From Ascarosepion bandense (lineage: Eukaryota > Mollusca > Cephalopoda > Sepiida > Sepiidae), in the NCBI GenBank assembly GCA_037127315.1, contig JBBBDQ010000348.1, forward strand, positions 372,001 to 436,000: a stretch of 64,000 nucleotides of DNA. The letters run 5' to 3'. Made by a program: the position numbers and the translations under genes. Position 1 is the stretch's first letter. Each line of letters opens with the position of its first letter. Below the pieces are notes generated by a model. The model was not told the DNA's origin, did not search any database, and saw only the letters and a list, made by a program, of their open reading frames with translations. Below, in pieces: positions 20,541 through 34,029 of this stretch.

Positions 20541-23500
20541 ATCAGTAATTATTCTGAAACTACTGGGTTTTATGCTATTTCTACTTTTACTTTTAATCAT
20601 TTTGTTGTACATTTAAAGTCATTAACTTCCTACTCATAATTTGGACCCACCAATTTGCATAGCATTAATATTTCATCAGGTTTTATAGGTTTTCGCAAAT
20701 GCTCTAAGTATCTGATAATACTGCTCTTGAATCTCTTTAGACAATAAATGAAGCAAACAACTGACTGACCATTTCTCTGACACATAGTTAACATTATGTG
20801 GAATGTTGCCAATACATGGAAGGAGTGACTGAAGGTTCCCACCACCATCACCAACACCACTCCTTTATCTATCCAAATTCATTGTAGTAACTTACTTAGT
20901 GTCTGTGATTGTGCATCTTACTGAAAAATTTTCAATCCATTGGTTTGCTCCTCTCTTCAATGGCTTGACTGTATCTGTTTCTTCCTTCTCCTGCCCAACC
21001 TTGGTGTCTGCAAGCTCAGTTCAGGTCTCACTAGTGACATGAATCATTCAGTCACTCCACCCCTTCTGGTCACCCTTGGAGTGTCCATCAGTATCTTAAT
21101 GGAGAGATAAAGAAGAGAGGAGTGGAGAAAGATGACAGAAGTGTCTTTGGTTGGAATAGAGTCAGTGAGAAAGATGGTTGCAGGGATGGAAGTGCAGAGG
21201 AGTGGACAGAGTTGCAAAACAATTTGGTAGGTAAGGAACATTTGTAGCAGGCTTTGCAAGAGAAAACCAATTTCGGTGTGCAAGAATTTCAAAAGCTAGT
21301 CTTTGAATCTTTGATCTGCTTCTTGTCAGCAGCCAGTCTTTAGACAGCTACTAACCAATTTGTCACTCAAGAGGCCAGAAGTAATGTCAGAAGAAATGCC
21401 CATTTCAAAGAATTTCTAGTCGCAGAGACAAAACAAAGTAGGCAGGAAATCTTTATTGGGTAGAGAAGGAAAAAGTTTACAGAACCTTCAAGAAACAAAT
21501 ACTATCAGAAAGATTCTAAAGTTCTTTATGGCTTGTAAACTGGAAAAAGAAACTAAAAGTATTTTGATGTTTACTAAACTTATTTAGCTATAAAAAGTAC
21601 GAATTCTGTCGAAAAGAAAATTTAAATTCAAACAAGTCGCACAAAAGTAAGGAGCTGGCTTGGTACTTCTGAACCGAAAGTCGGGGTTATTGCCAGAGCC
21701 AATATGATGTTTAAAAACCCAAAATTGACAATGAAGGCAGGACATTACTGAAGAACTCCTTTAGGCACCAAAAATGTATTTATGAACTGATTGAATGATT
21801 GTGTAGTGTCAATCCATCAAGAGGCAAGGCCCTTCTTTCATCCGCCATGTTCCTTTAGATGATCATGATTCCCCACAATTTTGGTTTTTGTTGCTTTAAG
21901 TCACTTTTGATCCATTACTATTGCTCTTTGTTCTTTCATCAATTCAAACAAAAATCCATGATGTTACTCACCACTTCTTTCTACTTCTCTTGCTTTCAGT
22001 ATATCCTGTGAGTGTCAGATCCACCTACCTTTCTTTCTAATTATAACTATGTTTCTTTGTAGTTCTTACATTACTTAAAAGTTATCCATTGCTCATACAT
22101 TTTTATCATTGCAACCACATTTTTGTCAAAATCACTTCTTCATTTTTGAGAAAAGTATTCAGTATTTACTACCTTGTAGGAAATTAAGTATCACAGAGCA
22201 GTTCAGCATTTTTTAATTTTTTTCAAAAACCTTTTCCTATCTCTAAAGACTTTTCTTAATTTCCTAAAGGTATATTTTTCTGTTTGTATAAACCTTCATA
22301 TTTCTGTATCATATTTTAAATTATATGTTACTACACTATTCTGTAGCAGCTTGATTTTGAAAATATCCCCAGTACATAGCTTATAACTTGGGTTGTCTCT
22401 CTTACTGACAGCCATACATTCTATCTTTTTTCAGTTAATAGTCCTTTTTTCTACTTAGGATAACCTTGCTATATCTGATAAGAAAATACATTCTTGTCTT
22501 ACACCTCCTTCTATAGCTAACTTTAAAATTATGACTTTTAACCTGAATTCAACAGAGACAACTGAAATGTGAAAGTGATGTATAATGCCTGTTCCTCTGA
22601 ACAAACAATGATGAACACATATATATTTAAAAATATAAACTCGTATTTTTATTCTTTGTCAGTGACAGTTGTGTAGAGAAAGATGTAGCCAGAGAGGATC
22701 ATGCACATGTGAGGGAGTTGTTGGTTGTCATTGACTAGCAGGAGTTGTTTTCTCTTCTCTCTTCTCTGCATTCTCTCAGCGTTATCTTGGTGTTTTCATT
22801 TCAGCCAGAAAAAAACCTTGAACTTATATAACCTGAAATTTCTATGCTTTTTGTCTTCTTGGGTTTTTGGTTAGTTGTGTCATCTATGTTCAGGCACATT
22901 TGTCAATCATCTTCACTGGCTATTGCCTTTCAAGCCAGCTGCCTTTGATGTCAATTACCCTTTTGTTGGTCACTGTTTATATTTTCTATCTTTGATGGAT
23001 GTTGATCATACTTTTGTCAGTCCTGTTTGTATTTTCTGCCTTTCGTTGTTGATCATACTTTTATTAATAACTGCTTTTGATGTCAGTCATATTTCTGTCA
23101 GGTCACAGAAATATATTACACAAGAAATAAGCAAGTACTTAATCATCACAACTGTATATGTCCTTATGTTTAAGGTGAAGGGGCTTGCCTGATTTGGAAC
23201 TTTGCAATCCTTGCCTTTATTTATTTAAACACTTTTTACTAGCAGTACTGAGATAAAACTATTTCAACCACCAAATAATCCTTAAATCAACAAATTTGTT
23301 CTATTTGTGTCTGCTTCATGTTTAACTTTATTTTTTAGTATGGCTTTTGTTTTTCTTGCCTTTCAATTCATGTGGTTTTTTTTATATTTTCGCAAGTGAA
23401 TGAAGAAACAAGTCCTTGTCAAGGAAATTGTTTCTCCTCAATTTTCTTATTTTTGATTGTTATTTCAACTGCAAGGTGAAAATATCAGATCTATGTCTTT

Positions 23501-26500
23501 TATAATAGGCAGGGAAAAGAATATGCTCCTCTATGTTGGAAAAATTTTTAAAGCTCTTTACATTGAGTGTTGATATGTGTACAGTTTAATAGCGACTCAG
23601 AAAAAGAAAATGATGAACCATATTTAAATTCCAGACAAATTTGATACATTCACTTTTGTACAAATACCTTTGGGAAAAGTGTGAATCAGTCTATTATCTT
23701 CCCATCTATGGGTCAAATAGCAGATCTCTCTGATTTCTCTTGCCTGGAGGTGGTAATCATTCTAAGAGAATGAGAACTCTGAATTCAAAACCAGCCGTGA
23801 GAGGGATGGCATCAGCCCTAATCACACTACTGCTTCAGTACCTTTGTTGCTATCTACAATGCTAAAATTTGTGACATATAATGGCAGTAAAATCATGTTT
23901 GAGTGTTGATGAAAAGCTGATCTGCTTAATGAGACAAAGTATAATTATATGAAGGGGAAACAAACAAAATGTTTAACTCAGAAATATCTATTTGAAAATT
24001 TTATTTGTCAAAATAATATTTGTTGTTGTCATTAATGTTAATCAAATTTCATTTTTATAAGCAATGAGAAAAAAATGAAATCCATTTTGCTTTTCATTTG
24101 TCTTTATTTTTATTTTTCAATGAAAAAATGCCATGAAAGTATAAAATATATTTGAGAAAATTTTTTTTCCAAATGTACATTTTTCTTTCCAGGTAATATA
24201 TAATAATGGGGGAATTGTAGTCTTGCATCAAATGGTTACAAACACTGACTGTTTTTGTTAAACATGAATTCATAAATACAGCAAATAAGTAGATACTCAG
24301 CTTTTTAAATCTAAGAGATTTGATGTTAGGCCAAATTCAGCAGTCTTGGTTCATACCTGAATGTACTGCAGCCATAGTTCCCATGATGGCCTAAGAAAGC
24401 CAACTTGTTTAAATTGCATCCAATATCATCCTTATTAAACCGTTTTTAATAGGGATAATCTTATCTCTGGAATGTTTGCAAACCTTCACACAAAACTTGA
24501 TGTTAATCCACTATTTCAGAAACATTTCACACATTTTCCGCCTACAGTATAACATGAACACTTACAACTTCCTCTACAGTTTGACAAAAATGATTTAAGA
24601 TGGTCTGCATTAAAAAAAAGCAAAAGTTTAAATATGTTCAGCCATTTCTTTGTACAAATTTTTGCTTCACTTATCACATATGTATGTATGCAAATATGTA
24701 AGCTAGCATAAAATCAACTTTTAAATACTACTTGAAAACAATTGTTGACAAAAACATTTAAGAAGGTGCTGAAACCTGACTACTTTTAAGATGTGTAGAA
24801 ATTACAATATTCTCAGATATATTTATATCACATAGAAAGTATTTTTTAGTTATAATAAATATTCATAACTTATTTATTTGACATCAGTGATTTTTACATT
24901 TCCTTAACAGCCTTCATTTTTTATTTTTTTAGTGCATTATATGAAATTGCATTTGTCTGTTACAAATGTTCATCTAATAAGCAGTGTAATATTAAAAAGA
25001 CAAGAAAAACTTTTAATGTATCATTCATTAGTGTGATGTACTATTTAGACATTCTAAACATGACAATCCAGTAATGATCAGAAGGAAGGAAACTAAAAAA
25101 AACATTTCTGAGGAGAAACAGCAATTTAAAGAATAGGACTCAAGGAGAAAGAAGATGTGGTGGGGAATGAACCAGACAACAGGCAAAGCTATCTACTCAT
25201 AACTTATTATCTAAATATAAGAATATTTTGAAATCTTGGTTACAACTAGTTTTCTTGTAAGAACATTGACTTATATAAAAAATCTGACATTTTGTGTACA
25301 TCACTTGACTATGAATTTCAGTTACAAGTGATATCTGAAAAGTAAGATATAAAGCTTCACTCATCTAACATATTAATTATCGTACTAATAAGACATTAAG
25401 TACATATATTACCAGAACTATTATACTACTTTTTACACATAAGTCACCAACGAGATTGATACATTTGTCCCATTGGTGTGCACATAAATATACTCCTCAG
25501 AAAACATGACATTAAGAGATTGGAGCCAACATACACATGTACAATAACAGCATAATCTATGTGAGCCTGCTTCAACCATGAACTACTTAACATATATTTT
25601 ATAAATAACAATTGACTCTAAGAAATTTCAGATGTTTTATTGTTATTATAAACTGTCTTTATTTATAATAACATTGTATCCGCCTACGTCTACTCATATG
25701 ACATATTTCTCTCTCCTCCTCCTACTACTACAGCATTGTAGTATTTTTCTAGTATCACAGAAATCACTCTCCTCCTCCTACTGCTACAACTAAATTCTCG
25801 TATCACATACTTCTCTCTCTTATGTAATGTTTATCATTGATACAAGCTCAGTTTATTGTTTGTACTTATTGTTAGTTGTCTTTATTGCTATTTGTAATTT
25901 ACCCTTTTCTTTATATGACTAAAGATGCTTGATTGAGAGATTACAAAGAATTTGAAGGAGAGTATAAATCTCATTTTCTGTTCCTTTTTTTACTCCCCTT
26001 CTTCTTATTATCCACTCATAGTTTGTATTTCACACATTTTCATCTATAAATAGACTAGACTTTACTCAGAATTCTTGATCCATTCATTTTACATTCTTTC
26101 TGCCTTTCTCTAATAAATCTATCAACAACAAATAAGTTAGTGTCTTGCAGGATTGGAGGGAATAGAATTGTAAACATATGCTTCCATAAATATATTGATT
26201 TGTAATTATTATCAACCAATTTCTGTTAATTTCTTGTTTTTTCTTTCCATTCACCTGAATCTTAAATGGTGTGAAAAGCATAAACAAGTATCGTTTCCTT
26301 TAGATGAAAGAGTAACACCTTGCACTCACTGGAATGGCTTAATGTACATTATTGCAGAAAACTGACCTCCTTTCAAGGATGTTTAATTTGAAAAGGCATA
26401 AACAAAACTCTTCCTGTAATCTCTTTTGACAAAGGCATGCCACAATAATTGGCAGAAATGAGCGCAATCAAATCAAGGATTCTTCTCTTCTACTTGTAGC

Positions 26501-26890
26501 ATGTAACCTTTTACTATCCCATCTGATATTATTACTTGGAGAGGGGCAGATAACAGGGGCAGATAAGTTTGCTGGCACTTGGAACATATTTCACAGATGC
26601 AGCAGTATTTTATTCAATTGTTCTCCTTAAGGAAAAATAATTTTCTATATTTCTGAGATGAGGTAGTGTACACCATTTACATTGTTCCAGCTGTTATCCT
26701 CATCTTCATTGACACATTCACAATGTTCTTATGCTCTGGCCTTTTTCAGGTAATTGAAACTTTTGAACTGAACCTTTATTCTGTCCATCAAGGTAAATTG
26801 TTTTAGTTCCATATGCCTTGCCTCTTTCAAATGTCTCAGTATCAATTACCTCCCTTAAACTCAACTCTCCAAGTTTTATTCACCTCTGGT
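20541..26890. other. Long region without recognised genes
   Basis: 21835-22050 is the third copy of the dispersed repeat at 1.6 and 18.6 kb. 22936-23102 is a decayed tandem array of about three 55-60-base units (TTTGATGTCA.T.A and TTTTGT.AGTC blocks), which explains the hydrophobic frame at 22875-23192. 23733-23790 may be a SINE head (GAGGTGGTAATC, then GAATTCAAAACC). A short segment (TCTCCTCCTCCTACT.CTAC) is duplicated at 25710-25735 and 25770-25795. Otherwise nothing is recognisable, and no exon-like frames were found. Confidence 0.4.
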
Positions 26891-26892
26891 AT

Positions 26893-26955
26893 AGCCAGGT
26901 ATTGAACTCACAACTCTTTGGATTCAACCAATGCTTTTATCCATTGGGTTTTGAA
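26893..26955 (-). repeat. tRNA-derived SINE head (relic)
   Basis: On the minus strand ACCCAATGGATAAAAGCATT resembles an A-box half, and GAGTTCAATACCTGG a B box 30 bases later. The tail does not match the main family. Confidence 0.4.
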
Positions 26956-27051
26956 GACATCAGTGAATGAATTTTTGAAACTTATAAACCTAATGTCTGA
27001 GTAACCATTTTTACCAGCACTTGTTTGACAATTTTGTTGTTATTATTGTTT

Positions 27052-27465
27052 TCTCTAGCACTCCATATTACTGATTCCCATATTGTATTCATTTCTATGC
27101 TTAGGAGCTTTTTGTGGCGTAGCTTATGTGCTGTTTCTTTAAGTTTTCATATTTTTCAGTGATGTTCTCTCTCTATTATTTCAACCTCATCCCACAGGAG
27201 GCAGTGGTCTCCTTTTTCCCTTCATATTTTGTTATTTATGCCTGATTTTCCTATTTCTCCTCTTTTTATGGCTTTATAGTGTTGCTGCAGCTTTTTTGTA
27301 AGGAGGTAGCCTGTTTTTCCTTTATATTTCTTACCACAGCTGCATGGGATGGTGTACACACACTCCTTAATCATGTTCTCCTTTATGAGAGATCTTAATC
27401 TGCAAAGTGTTAAACTACTTTTGAAGGTCACCCTGATGTTATATTGACCATAGATTTTTTATATT
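27052..27465 (-). pseudogene. Penelope-like element GIY-YIG endonuclease relic
   Basis: Minus strand: VTFKSSLTLCRLRSLI leads into MIKECVYTIPCSCGKKYKGK (27370-27311), a match to the GIY-YIG domain entry of Penelope-like elements (xVYxIPCxCGxxYxGxTGxxL...Rl.qH..A..RG). After a -1/+1 shift and two stops, the reading continues as EKGDHCLLWDEVEIIERE, KLKETAHKLRHKKLL and SIEMNTIWES. These follow the usual family order to the C-terminus near 27052. In the KYKGKTG segment the usual Y-I-G-E-T is altered. The reverse transcriptase part is absent upstream. This is a dead fragment of a different subfamily from 7.9-8.7 kb. Confidence 0.8.
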
Positions 27466-28284
27466 TTTTTGATAACTGACCACATACAAATGTCATGAGT
27501 AAGTAAATAGTCTAAATAACAGGAAAAATATGTAATTCTATTTTCTCACTGTTCTTTTTTTAGAAAATGAAAAGTAAATTAACTAAAAAGATGCTAAAAA
27601 AGCAAGTCACAATTAATAATACAATATTTTTCATAATGAAAACATTTCACTTGAATACCATTGTGTGATGCAGATCCAATAATATTTGAACAGAAAATTT
27701 AATTTGTAAAATTAATTTGTAAAAGGAATTTTTAAAATGATTCAAAACATAATGAGAAATTTTTGATGAAACTGCAATTGAGAAAATATTGATGATAATG
27801 ATGATTACATCACCAGGAGAATTAATAAAACCATGGTAACAGTAGAAGAAACATTTTAGCAGTTTATTCAATAAATATCACAAATCTTAGATGGTTAGAT
27901 AGTCTTTCTGTAAAGCATTATAAAAACTCAAAATTGTAAGAAGAATGTGTTTTCATATTTGTAACAAAAAAATGATAGCTTAAATATATAATTTGGGGGA
28001 ACATTTCATAATTGGCAATTAATGGAGTTGAAGAAAAGCTGCAATAACTCTAAAAAGTCTGATACAATAAGTAAAAAAATAATTTTATTTTATACTTTCT
28101 AATGAGATGTCAGTGTTTTTAGGGAAAAGAGAACAATTAACTAAGCTTATGTAGAAGTCTATCAATTTGCATTTATTTTTTCTACATTTTGTTTAAAAGA
28201 AACAAAATCATTAAGTAAATAAACTATAATATTAATCACTGTGGCTTTCTATATATTTAAGTAAAAAGCAATTAACAGTAATGT

Positions 28285-28301
28285 ACACATACACACACAT
28301 A

Positions 28302-28384
<83 letters not shown>
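28285..28384. repeat. Compound (CA)n-(GT)n-(TA)n-(GT)n microsatellite
   Basis: ACACACACATATGTGTGTGT makes a self-complementary junction, then (TA)n at 28314-28350 and (GT)n to 28380. It borders the hammerhead insert on the left. Confidence 0.95.
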
Positions 28385-28385
<1 letters not shown>

Positions 28386-28573
28386 AATCTCGTTTTCTGC
28401 TTCTTTGTTTTCTTATGTCTGGCTGACAAATTGAAATATTAAAAAAATTTTTTTTTCCTTTCTTAATCCCCTCCCACTTTCTTGTTTTTTAAACTTCCTG
28501 TGTATGGATATGTTTTTGGGATTCTGCTGGCATAGAAATTTTGTACTATGTTTTATTAATAAATTTTTGTTTT

Positions 28574-28628
28574 CGATCATTGCTGATGAAGCGAGAAAAT
28601 TCTTGATGAAATGACCATTCAACGAATG
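28574..28628 (+). ncRNA. Hammerhead ribozyme (complete core)
   Basis: CTGATGA lies at 28583-28589. Stem II CGAGAA/TTCTTG with a two-base loop spans 28592-28605, extended by A28590-T28607 across one mismatch. GAA is at 28608-28610. Stem III is ATG/CAT (28611-28613 with 28616-28618, two-base loop), preserving A15.1-U16.1, and H17 is T28619. Stem I pairs CATTG (5' of the core) with CAACG (28620-28624): GTT/AAC adjacent to the core, one A/C mismatch, then C-G, T-A and further pairs out to 28628. Predicted cleavage is after 28619. The three-pair stem III with a tiny loop is the style seen in Penelope-like and retrozyme hammerheads. The insert is bounded by (TA)n arrays at 28314 and 28793. Confidence 0.75.
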
Positions 28629-28789
28629 TAAATTTCGGAATTTTTTGACATACTATATATATTTGGCTCTGTCAATAGTAAATACTTTTTATATCAAGCC
28701 CTCTACCTTGATCAATTTTAATATTAATGAAATTAATATTATTAGGATCTGGTTTTTGGGATTTTACCTATTTGCTCATCCTTTTTGGA

Positions 28790-28792
<3 letters not shown>

Positions 28793-28846
<54 letters not shown>

Positions 28847-28848
28847 TG
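28793..28848. repeat. (TA)n microsatellite
   Basis: A pure (TA)n array of about 48 bases with a short CATATATG end. Confidence 0.95.
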
Positions 28849-29189
28849 ATAATAATATAGCTGACCACAGTATCCACTTATATATAAAGTGTTGGTGAAA
28901 AGATTTTGACCTGAACAATTCCCAAAATCTTAACAAATGTCCAAACATCAAAGTTTGTTTTGAAATAATTTCTTGGAAATAAAGTCCATAGATATTCATA
29001 GCTAAATCCATAAACATCTAACAAAGAATACTCTGAGCACCCTAAGATTACAGTTTGCCTTTAATCAAGGAAGAGTACTAAATTTAGCAGGAAAAAAATG
29101 GTAAAAAGTTTGATACAAACACAGTAACGCCAGTGAACTTTTGACCTATTTTACCCTCTCCCATTGTATGAAACCCTAGGCTTTCCAAA

Positions 29190-31480
29190 AATATTAGAAA
29201 CACACAAGGTCATTATGTCTGCAAAAAGAGACAAGTGTTATACATTCAGAAAGCAAGGACATTGGGCTAAAGTTTGTAGAAGCAAAAAGGTGACCAAAAC
29301 ACTATTTTATTCACCATCATTAGATGCACTTAGCTGCTTATTAACTACAACAGTAGAGATCATGGCTAACAAACAGCTACTAAAAGCATTGATTCACATT
29401 GGGAGCACAGAAAACTTCCTTAATGCAATCATTATAAAAGTAAATTTGTGAAGAATTTATCCATGCCTAAACAAAGTGGCAATGGCTAACTCATCTCTTT
29501 TCCATACAAATACTTGGATACTGTTTACTTGATCTGGGAGTTAATAGTACTTTATACCAAGATGTCTACTAATGAATGCTGCAATCTAATATTAGGGAAC
29601 AACTTCTTGTGTCAACATTCATTAGTAGAAATACCCTTCAGAGTTTCTAAGCCACCCTTTAAAGCCTGGGAGCTATGAGGATATTGTACTCAGCTCTCTT
29701 TAACAAATATAACACCAGATTGTAAACTGGTAGCTATTAAATTTAGTTACACATGATGGAGGATAAATTACTTATCCAAATCAAAGTTACTCATACGTTG
29801 AAGGAATGAGTAATTGAATCAAGCCATTCACCATGGAGAACCCAAACTTTCATAGTCTCCTCTGAGAACAGAAAAAGTGAATGGTATTGCAAACAATAAA
29901 CTGATTTACTTTGCTGAATGCCTACTCTCTGCCAAGAATAGATGAGGTGATAGAGAAAATAGCCAAATATGGTCTACTTAGTATTGAATACCACAAAAGT
30001 GTCTGTTATGCCCAGTAATATTCATGGTGACTGTTAAAAGGTACAAGCTTATGCATAACCAAGACAAATGATATTTTTGACACACATATATATATTAAAC
30101 TACTTTGGTACATAATCAGTAAAAATATATGAAACCCAATCCAGAATTTCTGAATCTATTACTCAGCATACCAGTCTCAAAAGATTTAATCACTCTATTC
30201 CATGCATTAAGAATATTTGCACACTATGCTCATTGGACATCATCTTTATCAGACAAAATCTAATCTCTAACAAATGACTGAAACTTGCTGTTGTTTCTTA
30301 TAGCTGAGAAAGCATTTTTTTATCATTTATAGAGGGACACAGTGAAAGCAGATATTACTACGTCCATTCATACACTATCTCTGGTAGTAGAGGCAGATGC
30401 CTCAGAATGCACCATAGCCATCCCTTTCCAACAGAAAGGCTCATAGTCTTTTTCTCTAGAATCCTGTCTAAATCAAAATGTAGGTAATCTCAAATCAAGA
30501 AAGAATCCAATGCTATTGTTGAATGAGAAAATGGAAGCATTATTTGATCAGGTGACAATTTATAAAATCCATGCAACACCATGAAAGAATTGCATTGGAT
30601 TTTAACAATACGCTTCTGTCAAAAACTCCTAACAAATACATACTCACAATAATTGACAAATATTTCCTGTTTACTTTTGCCATCCCTTGCTCCAGTGTAT
30701 CCTCTACAATGGTCATACAAGCAGTTTGCTTAGTTTCTGCCATCTTTGGGATACCTACATTTCAGTTAGACAAAGAGGCTTCATTTATGTCTGAATGCAT
30801 ATGGTGATTCCTACAAGAGCAATGAGTAGCCGTAAGTAGAACAACTCCATATAGCCCTCAAGGAAATGGCCATTGTGAGAGGTATAATGGAATAATCTGG
30901 GAAACTGTTCAACTAGCATCTGTTGATAAAGGGGTAGTGTAAGAGAATTGGGAACAATTTCTCCCAGAGGTCCTGCATGCAATTAGAACACTATTATGCA
31001 CAGCCACTAATGCAACCTTTCACCATGAACAATTCTTCCCATTTCCTAGAAAAAGTTGGGCTGGAGTGTCTCTACCTTCTGCTCTCAAAACTGGGAGTGA
31101 TATTACTAAAAAGACACACATGGTTGAATAATAATGAACTGCTGGTGGATCAAATGAAACTTCAAGATTCTAACCCAAAGTATATGCATGTTTGTTACTT
31201 TGAGGATGGAAGACAAATTCTCTCTAAGAGACTTGGTTCCAGCCAAGAATGAATCAGAATCAACAATTAAGAACCCACAAGCCTTAGCAAGGACTGTTCT
31301 CAGGACTCTTTAACTGATTTTGAAGAAATGAAAAATCCTTCTAAAGATTATAAGGAACCCTTGAGCTGTGGTCCTTCAAGTGGTGATGAATAGATTTCCC
31401 AGAAGAGAGCCCTTCTACCTACCAATAATTCAGAGGATGAGTAAACCACTTTTAGTTTATGAAAACACAGCAGGATTAGA
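29190..31480 (+). pseudogene. Decayed gypsy-type LTR retrotransposon (gag-pol)
   Basis: Plus-strand frames broken by stops follow the gag-pol order. A zinc-knuckle relic (CYTFRKQGHWAKVC, 29236-29280) has its second Cys replaced by Phe. A protease-like ALIHIGSTENFLN follows, with the active-site Asp replaced by His. CNLILGNNFLCQHS opens the linker to reverse transcriptase. Reverse transcriptase scraps (NITPDCKLVAIK, SPWR-like, PLPRIDE-like) run over 29700-29990, with an RNase H start VEADASECTIAIPFQQ near 30390. The integrase core has RIALDFNN (first D), LTIIDKY, LDKEASFMS (second D) and, after a frameshift, GNGHCERYNG (E), followed by C-terminal LLKRH...ELLVDQM and a final RMSKPLLVYE. No LTR pair is visible. 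RNA-to-DNA replication would be impossible for this copy. Confidence 0.85.
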
Positions 31481-32357
31481 TCCAGTTCTATTGAGAAAGA
31501 GGAAGAACCTTATCATGCTCCTGGAAATCTGCCACAGCCTTGCAGATAGCAAAGAATGTCTCCTCAATTCAAGGACTTCTACCCTTTGTAAGAATAAGAC
31601 AAAGGAGAATGTGGTAGAATCAATTTTCTCCACAAATGGATTTGTCCTGAACACGTATATTCAGGATAACTCTGTTGATATTCAGAGTTCATTAAATCTA
31701 ACTGTTAAGCATATTAATACATATTGCCTCAAACAATTCTAAATCATATACAATAATGCTTTAATAATTATGCATTCTTTATATAATAATGATGCATATC
31801 TTATTAAAGTGTTATGAAAGTTCAAAACAAATTTAACAAATATGAAATATGACTTAAAGGATGAAATACTAATGTCCATTTGCAATTTTATCCAGATAAA
31901 AAAATTACTTGACCATCAGATGATGGAAAATTGGTGATTTCCTGTTCATTATTTATCTTCCAGTTGTCTTTGGAATTTTGTACTGCCATGTAATAAGAAA
32001 GTAATTAGTCCTATGTTTCCATTGTTAAATGTTGTTTTGCATTTTATTGCTGTTCAAGCTGCTGATATTAGTATAAGTTCTGTTTTCATATAAGTACCAT
32101 TCTCACATAAAGAAATGCAAATGGCCACTATCAGAACAATATGGTTCCTCTATGCCTTACTATCATTCAAAGATTGCTTCTAGAAATTGCTGAAAGCCAA
32201 AAATACATTGCCATATAGACATTGTAGATGTCCTCATTTTTAAACAAGTATCAAAACAGGACATTTTAGCTTGACTAGTATTTACTTAATACTTTAATAC
32301 TTTTAAAGTAGTAAGAAACAGGACAATTTCGCTAGAAACAAAGAAGAGAGTATAGGA
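31481..32357. other. No recognised gene
   Basis: Sequence after the gypsy relic. The rest of the 31368-31742 frame has no motif. A 3' LTR was looked for and not found. Confidence 0.4.
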
Positions 32358-32800
32358 TTGCTATGTGTTGTCAGTTCTTCAATATGGCAGTGAATGCTGG
32401 ACAATATCATCAAAGAAGAAGGAAAAACTTGAAGCAACTGAAATGTAGTTCTACAGAAGGATTCTGCGAATATCATGGATTGAGCATGTGAGCAATGATG
32501 AGGTTTTGGAAATGATGGAAACTAAAAGGAATTAAAACTTAGCATCAGGAAAAGACAGCTGAAGTTCCTGGGACATGCAATGAGGAAAGAGGGCTTGGAG
32601 AACCTGATACTAACAGACCGGCTAGAGGAAAAAAGAGACAGGGGAAAGCAGTGGATAACATATTTGAATGACCTAATCAACTGGATGATGGAACGAGGGT
32701 TGCTTGGTGTAACAAGAGAAGGCATGCTAAGAGCCACCAGGGATAGGGAGATATGGAAAGCCATGATCATCTACATACTGAAAAGACAGGGCACATAGAA
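32358..32800 (+). pseudogene. LINE reverse transcriptase C-terminal relic (family A, copy 2)
   Basis: SVNAGQYH-like sequence stands where a YGCESWT motif should be. Then come RKRQLKFLGHAMRKEGLENL (32546-32605), EKRDRGKQWITYL, INWMMERGLLGV and RATRDREIWKAMI, ending in KRQGT and a stop. This is the C-terminal domain after the reverse transcriptase palm in RTE-like or related LINEs common in invertebrates. One open stretch of 72 codons (32580-32798) survives; the upstream part is shifted. The clade is not certain. Confidence 0.8.
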
Positions 32801-33527
32801 GAAGAAGTATGTACTTTGGCTTTTCTTTACAGGAACACTGACATTACTAGCAATAGTTGAACAATATCTGTCTTCAAATTTGATAATCTAAAGGCAGTTA
32901 CTATGTCATCCACTTATTTCATAAACACATAGTTTGAAATAAATACCTTCCTCAGATTGTAAATAAAAGTTTCAGTTTATTTTAAAAATATTAATTATCT
33001 TTTAATTTTTATTAAAATTAATTTTTCTTTTCTAAAGCAATTTATTTTTAGTAAATTCAGATAACAGTTTTATTTTTGAGAATAAAAATATCACCAAGAC
33101 TTTTGTAAAGAACTAAATACTAAAACTATTTCTTAGAAACTATTTCTCCTCATGTAAAAATTATAAATTTCCTACCTTTCACAGGTCACATGTCAGCTTC
33201 TCATTCATCAAAGAAAGAGTTAGTAAACCTGATGTACTTACCTAAAAAGATACAAAAAATATTGGAAATGTTTAATGATTTCAAAGAATATTTTCAATAA
33301 TCAATTAGAAATTTACAGTAATTCTTTTAATTTTTATGTTTATTGATAGAAATAGAATGAAAAATAATATATCTTAAAAATTAACTGTATGTTTATGCAT
33401 TGTGTTTGAGTGAATTTGTGCAATCATGTATTTGTATGCATACATTTGTGTGTATGTGTGTGTGTGTGTATGTGCATACATGTCTTTATAAGCTTTGTTG
33501 TTTCACCTGTATGTTTATTTGAACACT

Positions 33528-33905
33528 TTTTTTAATAATCATATCGCCCCAAGCAAGGCATTTTACTGCCACTGTTTTGCAGGGGGTTACATAGGAGGAA
33601 AGTTATGAGAAACAGTGACAGGTTACAGGGGGTGTCAGGAAGTGGGTAAGAGAAGGATGAGAATAATGATGAGAGTGCAGTAGATGGAGAAAGGAGCATG
33701 AGAGAGAGTGGATGCAGGTCAGTGAGATAGGAGATGACTATTAACTTTACATTTAAATTCTTGAAGATTGTAGCTGTCAGGAAAGCAAGTAAATGGAAGG
33801 GAATTCCATGGGTGCGAAGTGTGAGAAAAAAAGCTGGTGGAGTAGAATTTGCGTTTACATTTTACTGGTTTCACAGTAAAATGGTTGGGACCTAGTTGCT
33901 AATCT
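33528..33905 (-). mobile_element. LINE 3' end (family B)
   Basis: Minus strand: a decayed coding end (WNS-like, FPDSYNLQEFK-like; DNA GACAGCTACAATCTTCAAGA), a long pyrimidine-rich 3' UTR, then GTAACCCCCTGCAAAACAGT, GGCAGTAAAATGCCTTGC and TTGGGGCGATATGATTATTA. The best preserved of the three minus-strand copies. Confidence 0.8.
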
Positions 33906-34029
33906 TGTGGCTTGAGTAAATTCATATATAGGGGGCACTAGTGAGCTAAATTAATCAAAGCAGAAGCTGTGAAAGTATTTGTAGAAGAGACACAGTGTAG
34001 AGTATTGATTACCTAGCTAGTCTGTTTAA

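Noticed and set aside
22875..23192. 105-codon frame with hydrophobic stretches
   Set aside because: It is explained by a degenerate T-rich tandem repeat (22936-23102), with no family resemblance.
28700..32300. LTR pair for the gypsy relic
   Set aside because: No direct repeat with TG...CA ends was found by eye on either side.
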